Shown here piece after piece: positions 41,900-49,866 of a stretch of 64,000 nt of DNA. The stretch's first letter is position 1. The number at the start of each line of letters is the position of its first letter. The stretch lies in the NCBI RefSeq assembly GCF_020251205.1, contig NZ_JAIWYX010000002.1, forward strand, positions 62,001-126,000, read 5' to 3'. Made by a program: the position numbers and the translations under genes. The notes under the pieces were generated by a model that saw only the letters and a list, made by a program, of their open reading frames with translations, did not search any database and was not told where the DNA came from. Source of the DNA: Arthrobacter sp. M4. GTDB lineage: Bacteria > Actinomycetota > Actinomycetes > Actinomycetales > Micrococcaceae.

Positions 41900-43825
41900 T
41901 CAGACAGACGCGGGGATCTGCTCTTCGATGACGGCCTGGACGCGGGTCTCGCCGCGGAAGGTGTTCAGCTGCAGCTTCGCGATGAAACGCAGCGTTCCGA
42001 CCTCGGTGCGGCTGGCCGACCGCGTCAGAGCCGAAATCTCCGGCTCCTTCTCCTCGGCGACGTTCCACCACAGGCAGGACAGCCCGGACCTGGTGACCAG
42101 CCGCAGGTGCTTCTTGCACAGGCGGCACACGCGGTAGCCGCGGGCGTTGGTCATCAGGTTGGCGTCGGTGCGCTCATGGCCGCAGTCAGTATCGGAACCG
42201 ATCCGGTCCACCCGCAGCCCGAGGGGCTCGACAGCGATTTCGACCACCGGCTCGACGAAGCCGTGGCCGAAGGGCCGCAGCGCTTCCACACGCCGGACGA
42301 AGCCGACCAGAGGCTCCAGGTCGTCCAGGCCAGCATCGCAGTCCCGGTCCGGGCCCAGGACCAGGTCGGCCCGGCGCTCATCCTGGACGACAGCCAGCAG
42401 GGCAACCTGCGTGGCCTCCCGCAATGCTTCGACCAGGCCGTCGAGCAGTTCCGCCCGGTCGACCTTGACGCCGCAGGCCTGCTGGTGGCCGATGGCGCGC
42501 ATGCCGTCCTGGTGCTCGAGCGTGTCGATGATGCCGAACCACGACGGTGCCCGGCCGGAGCCTCCGACGTAGTCATCCGGCCCGGCGGGACGGTTGAGCA
42601 CGACGACCGGGTGGCCGTGGCGCTCCATCAGCCGGTTGGCGAGCAGACCGTACATGCCCGGGTAGGCCTCGGAGAAGTAGACCCAGGGGGCCAGCGGCTG
42701 ATCGCCCTCCTCGAGCTCCCGGGTGTGGACCTCGACAAGCTCCTTGCGGCTCTCGTTGGTCGCGATGACCTGGTGTGCCGCCTCGAGCATCAAGTCCTGG
42801 TCAGGCGCGGTGAACACGCCGAAGCACGGTGCGAGCGGGTCGCCCGTGCGGCGCGGGGAGTTCATCGCCGGCGCGAGGTAGAACCCGTAGAAGCCCTCGT
42901 CGATGCTGTCGATGTCGCGGACCTTGCCTGCCTGGCCGAAGGCCTTCAGCAGGACCGCGAAGCCCTCGAAGGCCCGGACGAAGGCCGGGTGGTGCGGGTC
43001 GACGCGCAGCAGCTGCATCAGCGTCGACTGCCCGACTTCGATCGCTTCGGGGTCCGGGTCGAAGCCCCAGGGGGTCGGGACCGTGCGCGGCGCGGGCGCG
43101 TACAGCAGCCGTGCGATGGACAGTGAGTCGCGCACCAGCTGCCGGTTCTCGTACAGCACGGGCATGACGTCGGAGACGGTGCCCAGGCCGGCGAACAGGC
43201 GCAGCAGGCGGATCTCCCAGAGCTTCTCCCGCCGGTGGACGCGGGCATAGGCCTCCAACACCTGGTAGAGCACGTGCGCTCCGCAGATGCCGGTGTTGGC
43301 GTAGGTCTCGTCCATCCGACAGGGGTCGACGGTGACGTCGGCGCTCGAACCGGGTTCGAGCTCCTCGTGGTGGTCGGTGACCAGGGTCTTCCATCCCAGA
43401 GCCCGGGCGGCGGCGATCCCGCGGTGGGAGTTCACTCCCCCGTCGCAGGTCAGCAGGACCTTGGTGTCCGGCCACGTCGCGGCGATCTCTGCGATGTCCT
43501 CGGGCGTGAGGTCGTGGCCGCGGCGGTAGTCGGGCACGTGCAGCTCGACGTCGAAGCCGAGCTCTGACAGTCCGGCGTAGCCGAGCACACCGGAGGAGAT
43601 CCCGTCCATGTCGAAGTCAGGGGCGATGGTGACCTTGTGGCCGGCGACCCGGGCGTCTTCCAGGGCCTCGACCATCTCGGCCAGGCCCAGGAGCTCGTCG
43701 TGTTCAGCTGATTCGATCTCGCGGAGGTACTCGTCGGTCCAGCCGCGGCGCTGGCACATCAGGGCGAACAGGTCGACGCCGTCGTCCGTCAGTGGATGGT
43801 CATCGACGGTCTGGAGAATGGTCAT
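41900..43825 (-). CDS. DHH-family (RecJ-like) phosphoesterase with C-terminal Cys motif, 641 aa
   Basis: Motif I DFDMDG and motif III TDHHE are intact, with the catalytic Asp of LLTCDGGV (about residue 115), as in RecJ-type single-strand exonucleases. GHQQACGV and LRPFGHGF occur in the second domain. The C-terminal part has HERTDANLMTN and CRLCKKH, a probable small zinc finger absent from RecJ. ATG at 43825 follows GAGAGGCC. It is divergent from lsr2 across an AT-rich region and is probably a DNA repair or recombination enzyme. Confidence 0.87.
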   Translation of the reverse strand: MTILQTVDDHPLTDDGVDLFALMCQRRGWTDEYLREIESAEHDELLGLAEMVEALEDARVAGHKVTIAPDFDMDGISSGVLGYAGLSELGFDVELHVPDYRRGHDLTPEDIAEIAATWPDTKVLLTCDGGVNSHRGIAAARALGWKTLVTDHHEELEPGSSADVTVDPCRMDETYANTGICGAHVLYQVLEAYARVHRREKLWEIRLLRLFAGLGTVSDVMPVLYENRQLVRDSLSIARLLYAPAPRTVPTPWGFDPDPEAIEVGQSTLMQLLRVDPHHPAFVRAFEGFAVLLKAFGQAGKVRDIDSIDEGFYGFYLAPAMNSPRRTGDPLAPCFGVFTAPDQDLMLEAAHQVIATNESRKELVEVHTRELEEGDQPLAPWVYFSEAYPGMYGLLANRLMERHGHPVVVLNRPAGPDDYVGGSGRAPSWFGIIDTLEHQDGMRAIGHQQACGVKVDRAELLDGLVEALREATQVALLAVVQDERRADLVLGPDRDCDAGLDDLEPLVGFVRRVEALRPFGHGFVEPVVEIAVEPLGLRVDRIGSDTDCGHERTDANLMTNARGYRVCRLCKKHLRLVTRSGLSCLWWNVAEEKEPEISALTRSASRTEVGTLRFIAKLQLNTFRGETRVQAVIEEQIPASV

Positions 43826-43847
43826 GGTGGGGGGCCTCTCGATCGTG

Positions 43848-43857
43848 TCGAATGGTC
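43848..43857. promoter_or_regulatory. TCGAATGGTC motif between the DHH and Lsr2 genes
   Basis: Exact 10-mer copy in the divergent region (43826-44032). The region is markedly AT-rich (TTTATTATGC, GGTATAGC) and probably holds the promoters for both genes, but I cannot assign hexamers firmly. Confidence 0.5.
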
Positions 43858-44032
43858 GGTTTACAGGGGTGGGGAAAGGCACCCGCTGGCAGTGTGATTT
43901 TAGCAGTGTGGCGGGTTTATTATGCTGGTATAGCAGCGTTTTCGGCCTATGATGAAGGCATTGGAAAGATCTGTCGTTCTGGCGTGCCCAAAGACTTCTC
44001 TAAGGTGGTTCGGATCGTCTACCATTCAAGAC

Positions 44033-44368
44033 ATGGCTATTCGAAATATTGTGGAGTCGGACATCAGTGGCAAGCCGGATGCTGCCACAGTCACCTTCGG
44101 ACTGGGCGACACCTGGTTCGAGATAGACCTGACCGACGAAGAGCGCAAAGAGCTTGAGAAGAATCTCAAGGAATACATCAGTAAAGGTCGAAAGGCCACT
44201 AAGAAGGGCGAGAAGAAACGACTCGTGCCCGAGACGACGCCCGAGGAACGCGAGGAGATCCGTAAGTGGGCGCGCGAGAACGGTCATGAAGTGCCCGAGT
44301 TCGGTCGCATTCCGAAAGCTGTCATGAAGGCCCACGATGAGGCACACGGCATCGAGCGGACTCTCTAG
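44033..44368 (+). CDS. Lsr2-family nucleoid-associated protein, 111 aa
   Basis: The Lsr2 pattern is clear: the N-terminal dimerisation region (MAIRNIVESDISG, VTFGLGDTWFEIDLTDEE), a Lys-rich linker and the C-terminal DNA-binding domain (EIRKWARENGHEV, GRIPKAVMKA). Lsr2 binds AT-rich DNA and silences foreign genes. The canonical AT-hook RGR reads FGR, a possible weakening. The ATG at 44033 lacks a good ribosome site. Plasmid Lsr2 homologues may adjust host silencing. Confidence 0.92.
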   Translation: MAIRNIVESDISGKPDAATVTFGLGDTWFEIDLTDEERKELEKNLKEYISKGRKATKKGEKKRLVPETTPEEREEIRKWARENGHEVPEFGRIPKAVMKAHDEAHGIERTL

Positions 44369-44435
44369 CCCACCCTTTCCGCAGTCTTTCGGGCCATACC
44401 GGAGTGATTTCCGGCCACCTATTCGAATCAAGGAT

Positions 44436-44469
44436 CAACAGCCCTGCAGCACCAGCTGCAGGGCTGTTG
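44436..44469. terminator. Bidirectional terminator between lsr2-like and SLOG genes
   Basis: CAACAGCCCTGCAGC (44436-44450), 4-base loop, perfect complement 44455-44469. Confidence 0.85.
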
Positions 44470-44491
44470 TCATGTCCGGGGTGTGCACTTG

Positions 44492-44980
44492 TCAGAACGG
44501 AGGCAGGCGCGGGTGGATGATGTCTTCGACCTCGATGCTTGCAGCCAGGGCGCAGGAGCGGGCGTGCACGGTGCCATGTGAGAAGTGCCCTGGCGTTCCG
44601 GGCATCAGCTGCTGCTGGCCGGTGCGTTGGTCGCACTTGCTGCAAAGGTCCAGGAAGGCGGCGACACGGACCTGCGCTCCCCCGGCGCGCATGGCGACGA
44701 GGGCATCGACCATCCGTTGGTTCCGGGTGAAGCCCGCCGCCTTGGGCTCAGCGCTCCAGTCGGCCGTGAACTCAATTACTTCGAAGCCGGCAGCCCGCCA
44801 CAGCCGCTCGGCCATGGCGTCAGCACCCTTGGGACAGTGCCCTGACAGGAGCACAGGTCGGGCGACCGCAGACGGTCCCCAGGCTCTCCAGGCCTCGTTC
44901 AAAGCCGCCTTCATGGCCTCCGCGGCGTCCCAGGTTCGGGAACCGGTCACGAGCAGGGCATGGCTGAATCCACTGGTCAT
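44492..44980 (-). CDS. DUF2493/SLOG-like protein (YspA-type), 162 aa
   Basis: VTGSRTWD (residues 11-18), LLSGHCPKGADAMAERLW (about 45-62), TADW and AGFTRNQRMVDAL fit the SLOG/DUF2493 family, thought to bind nucleotides. The C-terminus has an extra CSKC. GGGAGG precedes the ATG. Sequence directly upstream in the same frame also reads protein-like but has no standard start codon. It is convergent with lsr2. Confidence 0.82.
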   Translation of the reverse strand: MTSGFSHALLVTGSRTWDAAEAMKAALNEAWRAWGPSAVARPVLLSGHCPKGADAMAERLWRAAGFEVIEFTADWSAEPKAAGFTRNQRMVDALVAMRAGGAQVRVAAFLDLCSKCDQRTGQQQLMPGTPGHFSHGTVHARSCALAASIEVEDIIHPRLPPF

Positions 44981-45148
44981 CGCGATGCCTCCCGGCTGGT
45001 CATCTTGGTCATCGGCATAGATCCCGCCGAGGCCGCCGCGGTGGCAGTCCGGATTGTGATACTCGTCTGTCGCTGCATCATTCCCGTCCTCTTTCGCCGC
45101 AATGTTTTCCGGAATGATTCCCGGTGTTCCTTCTCAGTCGGCAGGTCA

Positions 45149-45481
45149 CTACGCGGCAGCTGCCGACGCCTGGGCACCGTTGACCCTGGCAACGCCGCGT
45201 TCGTAATGGATTGCCACCCGGACCTTCCGGTCCTCGCTGAGCGGTGCGACGTGAAGGGTGTATCCACCGTCCTTGTCGCGCTCGAGGTAGGCGACGCAGA
45301 CCGTGCCGCTCTCTTCATCGTCGAAGTCGACCTTGCCAAAGCTCTCCGCCGGAGTCGCCTCAGTGACTCGCTCTCCGTAGGGGATCCACGGCTTGGCCTC
45401 GCACCTGGCTCCGGTGTCGTAGGGCGAGAGCTGCGGCTGTGGCCGGCGTGCGGACCTGGATGCCTTCCGGGCGTGTGTCAT
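45149..45481 (-). CDS. Unknown protein, 110 aa
   Basis: AGAAGAGG precedes the ATG at 45481 (MTHARKASR). The first 30 residues are basic; the rest is strand-rich (GTVCVAYLERDKDGGYTLHV, RVAIHYE). No family recognised. Confidence 0.68.
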   Translation of the reverse strand: MTHARKASRSARRPQPQLSPYDTGARCEAKPWIPYGERVTEATPAESFGKVDFDDEESGTVCVAYLERDKDGGYTLHVAPLSEDRKVRVAIHYERGVARVNGAQASAAAA

Positions 45482-45741
45482 GACGATGCCTCTTCTGTTT
45501 CTCGGGATGCAGGTGTCGGGCATCGAGTGCAGGTCCCGCCAGGGGTCCGCGGAGACTCGATGTACGGTCCAGCTCCCGTGCCAGCTCCGCTGGCCTGACG
45601 GCCCACTGGTGAACCGTGTCGGGAACTGCTCCGACTGGGCCGCGCAGCGGGCCGGCCGACGGGCCGTCCTCCTCGGACAAACCTGGTGCGCAGCGCCAGG
45701 TGATCCACCGCCTGGCTGCACCCTTTGCCGCGTCGTCCACC

Positions 45742-45750
45742 TGTGGACAA
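45742..45750 (-). promoter_or_regulatory. DnaA box
   Basis: TGTGGACAA, i.e. TTGTCCACA on the other strand, the actinobacterial DnaA consensus. Confidence 0.55.
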
Positions 45751-45796
45751 ATGCGGCGGGGCAGGCGGGGGTGTCCTCCACTCAAGCGCAGCGCTG

Positions 45797-45869
45797 GGCA
45801 TAGCCGGAGGGAGCGCAGCGACTGACGGACCGGCGAGCGAAGCGAGCGGTGGAACCTGTCGGCTATGCC
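45797..45869. repeat. 10-bp inverted repeat around short tandem words
   Basis: GGCATAGCCG (45797-45806) and CGGCTATGCC (45860-45869). The interior and sequence to about 45925 are full of AGCGCAGCGA, GCGAAGCGAGC and GAGCGAAGCGGA words able to fold on themselves. Confidence 0.5.
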
Positions 45870-46027
45870 GACCAACAGCGTCTCGAAGCGCAGCGAGAGA
45901 CCGGAGCGAAGCGGAGGGTCCGCAGGACCGCTGTTGCCAGGTTCCCTTATGCCCTTTTCCTCTCTTGCCGCCATTTCGCCATTCCACGGCTGGAGCGTTA
46001 GCGGAAGCCTGGAATATCAGGGGAAAC

Positions 46028-46129
46028 GGCCCGTACACCCTTGACCCGTACACCCCCTCTCCATCCGCGCAGCGGGTGTACGGGTCACGTCGTTTCCGCT
46101 GGATTTACGGGCTTTTGGGTGTACAGCCC
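46028..46129. repeat. GTACACCC repeat cluster
   Basis: GACCCGTACACCC (46043-46055) and its perfect complement GGGTGTACGGGTC (46074-46086), with further copies at 46028-46040 (GGCCCGTACACCC) and 46117-46129 (GGGTGTACAGCCC). The GTGTAC core resembles the origin iterons at 39.7-40.1 kb. Confidence 0.55.
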
Positions 46130-46332
46130 TTTTGCCGTCCGCTGCAACGCCGTACGGATGCATCTTCCGCACCACCGCGAGGCACGAGCGGGTACCCGTA
46201 CGGGTCCTCACACGTAGCGTCAGCGACGTCGGGCGCAGCCCGGTCCGCACCCCCTGGTGCAACCTGCTGGCGCAGGCGCATCAGACCCGGCGCGCAGCGG
46301 TCCACCTCTCCCCGCGACCTGTCGCGTCAGGC

Positions 46333-46341
46333 TGTGGAAAA
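46333..46341 (-). promoter_or_regulatory. DnaA box-like TGTGGAAAA
   Basis: Complement TTTTCCACA, close to the bacterial DnaA consensus; supports the region as an origin candidate only weakly by itself. Confidence 0.4.
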
Positions 46342-46401
46342 CTCTGCTGTCACAGCACTGCACTGATCTGTCGGTGCGCTCGTCGCGCCGGTGTGCGGCG
46401 C

Positions 46402-46708
46402 TCACTCCGGCTCTGTTTCGCGGCCGCGCCAGCACCTGTCGCTCCGCGTCCGAGGCGGGCCTACACCGCTTCCTTGCCGGGGTCCGTTCCGGGCCGGCCG
46501 TCTGCCCTCCTGGTGGCAGCTGCACCCCAGGATGAGCGACAGCGAGTCCTCGAAGGCCACCGCCCGGCCTGTCACTCGTGGACGCATCAGAAGAGGAGCT
46601 TTTCCGGGAAGCATGAAGCCTCCCTGGATCCAACGGCAGCCCCCGCTTCCACAGCGTCACCGAGCCGTCCGGGTCTCCCACCAGGTGCAGCTTCCTGGAG
46701 AGGCTCAC
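46402..46708 (-). pseudogene. Possible decayed gene beside the 21-bp inverted repeat
   Basis: On the leftward strand a GTG at 46708 opens a protein-like stretch (LHLVGDPDGSVTLWKRGLPL), which then becomes low-quality; a second frame (PGKAPLLMRPRVTGRAVAFE) continues more plausibly. This looks like one frameshifted remnant, but composition is too weak to be sure. Confidence 0.25.
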
Positions 46709-46756
46709 GGGTTCTCACCTTCTGGACCCCCACCGCCCGTGAGCCTCTCCAGGAAG
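46691..46756. repeat. Perfect 21-bp inverted repeat
   Basis: Arms at 46691-46711 and 46736-46756 (starting CTTCCTGGAGAGGCTC) with a 24-base loop; each arm also contains GTGAGCCTCTCC read outward, so it may be a duplicated, inverted gene start. Confidence 0.6.
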
Positions 46757-46974
46757 CGGAGTTTTTGCACTTTCGCTCCATGCGGGGCCCTACTACCCAG
46801 TTCGCCTTTTCCCTCCGCTCTCCCTGCGGCCCCCGGGCGGGTCGGTGACGCTATAGGCGCAACCACAGCTGCTCCACCCTGCTCCGATAGCTTCTCCGCT
46901 TGCTCCAGGACTGCCTCGAGGTGTCGCAGGCGGGTGTTCCAGGTACCGGTCCGGGCCCGCATCGCTGGACCCCT

Positions 46975-47461
46975 TCTGGTCCCGGAGTGGACAGATCATT
47001 GCACCGGCATGGCCAGACAGGGACACAGACCAGACCCATACAAGACCTGAGAGAGTCCAGAAAGGCCATTCAGGCCCCATTGAGTGCCGGATGGCACTCC
47101 TCGGGGCCGCTTCGGGCGCACTACTGGTCCCATGATGGTCTCTTACAGGTCTGCTCTGGTCCGGCTCGCGACGCTGGACTGTTGCGGGTCTCTTCGAGGG
47201 CGCTTCAGTGCTTCGCGTGGGACCACCGAGCGCCCTCCAATGTGCCGTGGCCTGATCGAGGTCTTCTACTGGTCCGCAGCGGACCGCGTGCCGGTCCCGG
47301 GTGAGCCCTTGATGAGTCCTGTGTCTTCTGGTTCCTCGACTGACCCGTGGCCTTCTGCGGGTCCTGCCAGCGGCTCCCACGGGCCCCGCCGCGGCCAGGG
47401 GTCGCTCACGGTGATGCAGGCCTGATCTGCTGGTGGCCTTTTGCTGGTCTTGGCGTGGTCC
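46975..47461. repeat. Scattered CTGGTC words upstream of ParR, candidate centromere
   Basis: Roughly eight CTGGTC-type words (for example CTACTGGTCC, TCTACTGGTCC, TTCTGGTCC) occur at uneven spacing before the partition operon, where ParR-type proteins bind a centromere. The spacing is irregular, so this is a weak repeat. Confidence 0.35.
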
Positions 47462-47491
47462 TTGCAGAGACCATTGAAAGACCAGTAGAAT
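47462..47491 (+). promoter_or_regulatory. Promoter of the partition operon
   Basis: TTGCAG (47462-47467), 18-base spacer, TAGAAT (47486-47491). AGACCATT begins the spacer, as in the SF3 promoter. Confidence 0.6.
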
Positions 47492-47566
47492 GATGACTGA
47501 TAAATGAGTCGAAAGGTCCCCGACTGGCAGTAGCGCCTCGGGGACCGCGCATGAGAGGGGGCCGCG

Positions 47567-47620
47567 ATGACCGAGGACAGTGTCCATCAGCACGAGGGCG
47601 CAAGGGGGTGCTCGCAATGA
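47567..47620 (+). CDS. Possible 17-aa leader peptide before ParR-like gene
   Basis: ATG at 47567 follows GAGAGGGGG and opens MTEDSVHQHEGARGCSQ, whose TGA overlaps the ParR ATG as ATGA. Confidence 0.4.
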   Translation: MTEDSVHQHEGARGCSQ

Positions 47621-48084
47621 CCGATAAGGCCGAGCCGCGCCGTCTGCGCTGGAGCGTCCCGCGGGCCGACGAGTCGACGAACCGGTGGCTCGACGAGCAG
47701 TACGACATCTCGCGCTCGCTCCAGCTGTTGATCCGCGAGTCAATCCAGCGCGACGGCTACATCGACGTGGTCAACCGTCCCGTTGAGCAGCTTCCCCGGC
47801 GCGGCCGCCCGCCGCAGGGCGAGCAGGACCCTGGGCCCGGCGAGGCCCATGAAGGAGAGGAACGCGGCGATGCCGGCCGTGACGGGAGTGAAAGCCAGCA
47901 CGAGAGTCGCGAAAGCCGTGACGAGACTGCCGTGCCTGTTGCTGTTCCTTCAGAGCCCGTGCAGCGCGTCGAGGCAGCCCAGGCTGTTCAGCCGCCGCCC
48001 ACGCCTCCCGTCCGCGAGCCCCACCCTGTTCCTGCCGAGGAGCCTTCTGTCCCTTCGGGGCTGGACGCCTTCCTCACCCGCTGA
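47617..48084 (+). CDS. ParR-like DNA-binding partition protein, 155 aa
   Basis: The basic N-terminal half (LRWSVPRADESTNRWLDEQ, SRSLQLLIRESIQRDGYIDV) resembles the ribbon-helix-helix part of ParR-type proteins; the Glu/Pro-rich C-terminus is disordered, as in adaptors that bind the actin filament. It directly precedes a ParM-like gene, the standard order. Binding to the repeats upstream is inferred. Confidence 0.72.
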   Translation: MTDKAEPRRLRWSVPRADESTNRWLDEQYDISRSLQLLIRESIQRDGYIDVVNRPVEQLPRRGRPPQGEQDPGPGEAHEGEERGDAGRDGSESQHESRESRDETAVPVAVPSEPVQRVEAAQAVQPPPTPPVREPHPVPAEEPSVPSGLDAFLTR

Positions 48085-48136
48085 TCCGCACCGCACTTCC
48101 TGAGACACCGACTTCCTGACCGAGAGGGACACAATC

Positions 48137-49450
48137 ATGAGCAACACCCGCACCGCCGAGAAGACCATCCAGCTCACCGGCGGCATCGACGTCGGCAACG
48201 GATACGTCAAGGGCGTCATCCGCGGCGAGGTCCACGGCAAGGAGGTCTTCGACACGATCGACCTTCCTTCGGCCGTGGTGAGCACCTCGCGCTCCACGCC
48301 CAAGGTGCCCGAGGCTGACTCGGATGCCTTCAAGATCGTGGTGGAGGACGACTTCTACAACCGCGTCGCCGCCTCGTTCACCACTCCCCTGATCGGGCAC
48401 TCGGACCTGCGCACCTTCGGCCGCGCGGCACTGAGCACCCCGGGGTCGAAGTTCACGCAGTTCGAGGTCGTCGGATCCCGCTCGAAGGCTGACCAGGAAC
48501 TGAGCTCGGTGCTTGTCCTGGGCGTCTTCGCCGCCAAGGCCCTCCGCGACTATGTCCGCGAGCACGGCGCGCTGCCGGACCGCGAGCTGCGCGCCACGGT
48601 GCGCGCAGGCCTGGCTCTGCCGATTGCTGAGTACGTGCAGCGCCGCAGCGCCTACGCTGCCCAGTTCGTGGGACTCCTGGGCACGGCTGACCCCACGGTG
48701 CACCTGGTGACCGTGAAGAACTTCTCCACGCCGGTCACCGTGCGCCTGCAGTTCGAGGATGTGCAGGTCCTGCCCGAGGGCGCGTCCGCGCAGTTCGCGA
48801 TCACCGACAAGGGTGCGCCGCTGGCGCAGGCTCTGCTGGACGATCTTCGGGCCTCGGACCCCGAGGAGGCCGCGCGCTTACAGGGTGTCACCGCCGAGCT
48901 GCTGGTCGGTGTGCGCAACACCGTCGGCGTCGACGTCGGCGAGGGCACCGTGAACTTCCCCGTCTTCACCGACGGCGCGTTCAACTCCGAAGCGGCCAGC
49001 ACCCTGGACCAGGGCTACGGCACCGCGTTGACGAACGCGTTGGACCGCATGAGCACCAGCGGAGACAAGGACCTGCGGTTCAAGAACCGCAAGGCGCTGG
49101 CCGACTTCCTGCAGCAGGAGCCCAGCGTATTCCTCCAGGGCAGGTTTGACCGCGCCAAGGGCTACGTCGACGAGGAGGCCGAGTACCTCGGCGAGGAGAT
49201 CGGCGCACGCTTCGAGGACGTCCTCGCCGAGGTCGGCGGCACCACCGAGGTGGTGTACGTCTACGGCGGCGGTTCGGGCCCGATCAAGGAGATCCTGCGT
49301 CCTGTCCTGCAGAAGGCCGCCGGCGGCATCCCGGTGCTCTACCTCGACGCCGCATACTCGCGCCACCTGAACCGTGAGGGCCTGTACCTGGCGGCGAAGG
49401 CCGTCGAGGTCCAGAAGCCCGAGGGCAAGCGCAGCAAGGCCGCGGCGTGA
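48137..49450 (+). CDS. ParM-like actin ATPase for plasmid partition, 437 aa
   Basis: The actin-fold phosphate loops are present: GIDVGNGYVKG (phosphate 1, about residue 16), GVDVGEGTVNF (phosphate 2, about 260) and VYGGGSGPIKE (adenosine). This is a bacterial actin-like filament protein of the ParM/Alp kind that pushes plasmid copies apart. The longer length than ParM (about 320) reflects insertions typical of actinobacterial Alp proteins. It starts 52 bases after the ParR-like gene. Confidence 0.88.
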   Translation: MSNTRTAEKTIQLTGGIDVGNGYVKGVIRGEVHGKEVFDTIDLPSAVVSTSRSTPKVPEADSDAFKIVVEDDFYNRVAASFTTPLIGHSDLRTFGRAALSTPGSKFTQFEVVGSRSKADQELSSVLVLGVFAAKALRDYVREHGALPDRELRATVRAGLALPIAEYVQRRSAYAAQFVGLLGTADPTVHLVTVKNFSTPVTVRLQFEDVQVLPEGASAQFAITDKGAPLAQALLDDLRASDPEEAARLQGVTAELLVGVRNTVGVDVGEGTVNFPVFTDGAFNSEAASTLDQGYGTALTNALDRMSTSGDKDLRFKNRKALADFLQQEPSVFLQGRFDRAKGYVDEEAEYLGEEIGARFEDVLAEVGGTTEVVYVYGGGSGPIKEILRPVLQKAAGGIPVLYLDAAYSRHLNREGLYLAAKAVEVQKPEGKRSKAAA

Positions 49451-49863
49451 TGGTCGTGCGTGGCCCCTCCGTGGCCGTGACCGAGCTGCTGGCCTTGCAG
49501 GACGAGCAGGGCCAGCTCCTCGGTCGGCTGGCTGAGCTCGATGCGCGCCGAGCCGAGCTTCTCGGCTCGCTGGCCGGGGCTCCGGCCCCGGCCGCCGGGA
49601 CCCACGCGGCCGAAGATGACGACGAGGCGGAACAGTCGCCCGAGGTCGTCGTGCACAAGGGCGTCGAGCTCGGCGGCCGCGTGATGCTCGACGAAGACGT
49701 CTATGAAGGCGTGCATGCGCCGCCGCGGGTCTACGTCTTCGAGGAGTATGACTCGGAGGCGACCGCCGGGTCGAACTGCACGCTCGTCAATGTGGCGAGC
49801 GGCGACTGGACGGTCCGTGGCATTGGCGAGCTGGTGCCCGTGGACGACGACCAGGAGAGCTGA
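49447..49863 (+). CDS. Unknown acidic protein in the partition operon, 138 aa
   Basis: GTG at 49447 overlaps the ParM stop as GTGA; an ATG at 49450 is an alternative start. A helical N-terminus (LQDEQGQLLGRLAELDARRAE), a Glu-rich middle and a strand-rich C-terminus. No family recognised; co-translation with ParM suggests a role in partition. Confidence 0.72.
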   Translation: MMVVRGPSVAVTELLALQDEQGQLLGRLAELDARRAELLGSLAGAPAPAAGTHAAEDDDEAEQSPEVVVHKGVELGGRVMLDEDVYEGVHAPPRVYVFEEYDSEATAGSNCTLVNVASGDWTVRGIGELVPVDDDQES

Positions 49864-49866
49864 GCC

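Larger units (their letters stand above)
45482..47461. other. Structured non-coding region between 45.5 and 47.5 kb
   Basis: No gene is well supported. It contains two DnaA boxes (45742-45750, 46333-46341), an inverted repeat around AGCGAAGCGAGC-type short repeats (45797-45869), a GTACACCC inverted repeat (46043-46086), a 21-bp hairpin (46691-46756) and many CTGGTC words before the ParR gene. It may hold a second origin, a centromere, or both. Confidence 0.5.

Noticed and set aside
46793..47743. Leftward frame of 316 codons in the centromere-like region
   Set aside because: Arg/Ser-rich, no ribosome site, and antisense to the partition promoter and part of the ParR gene.
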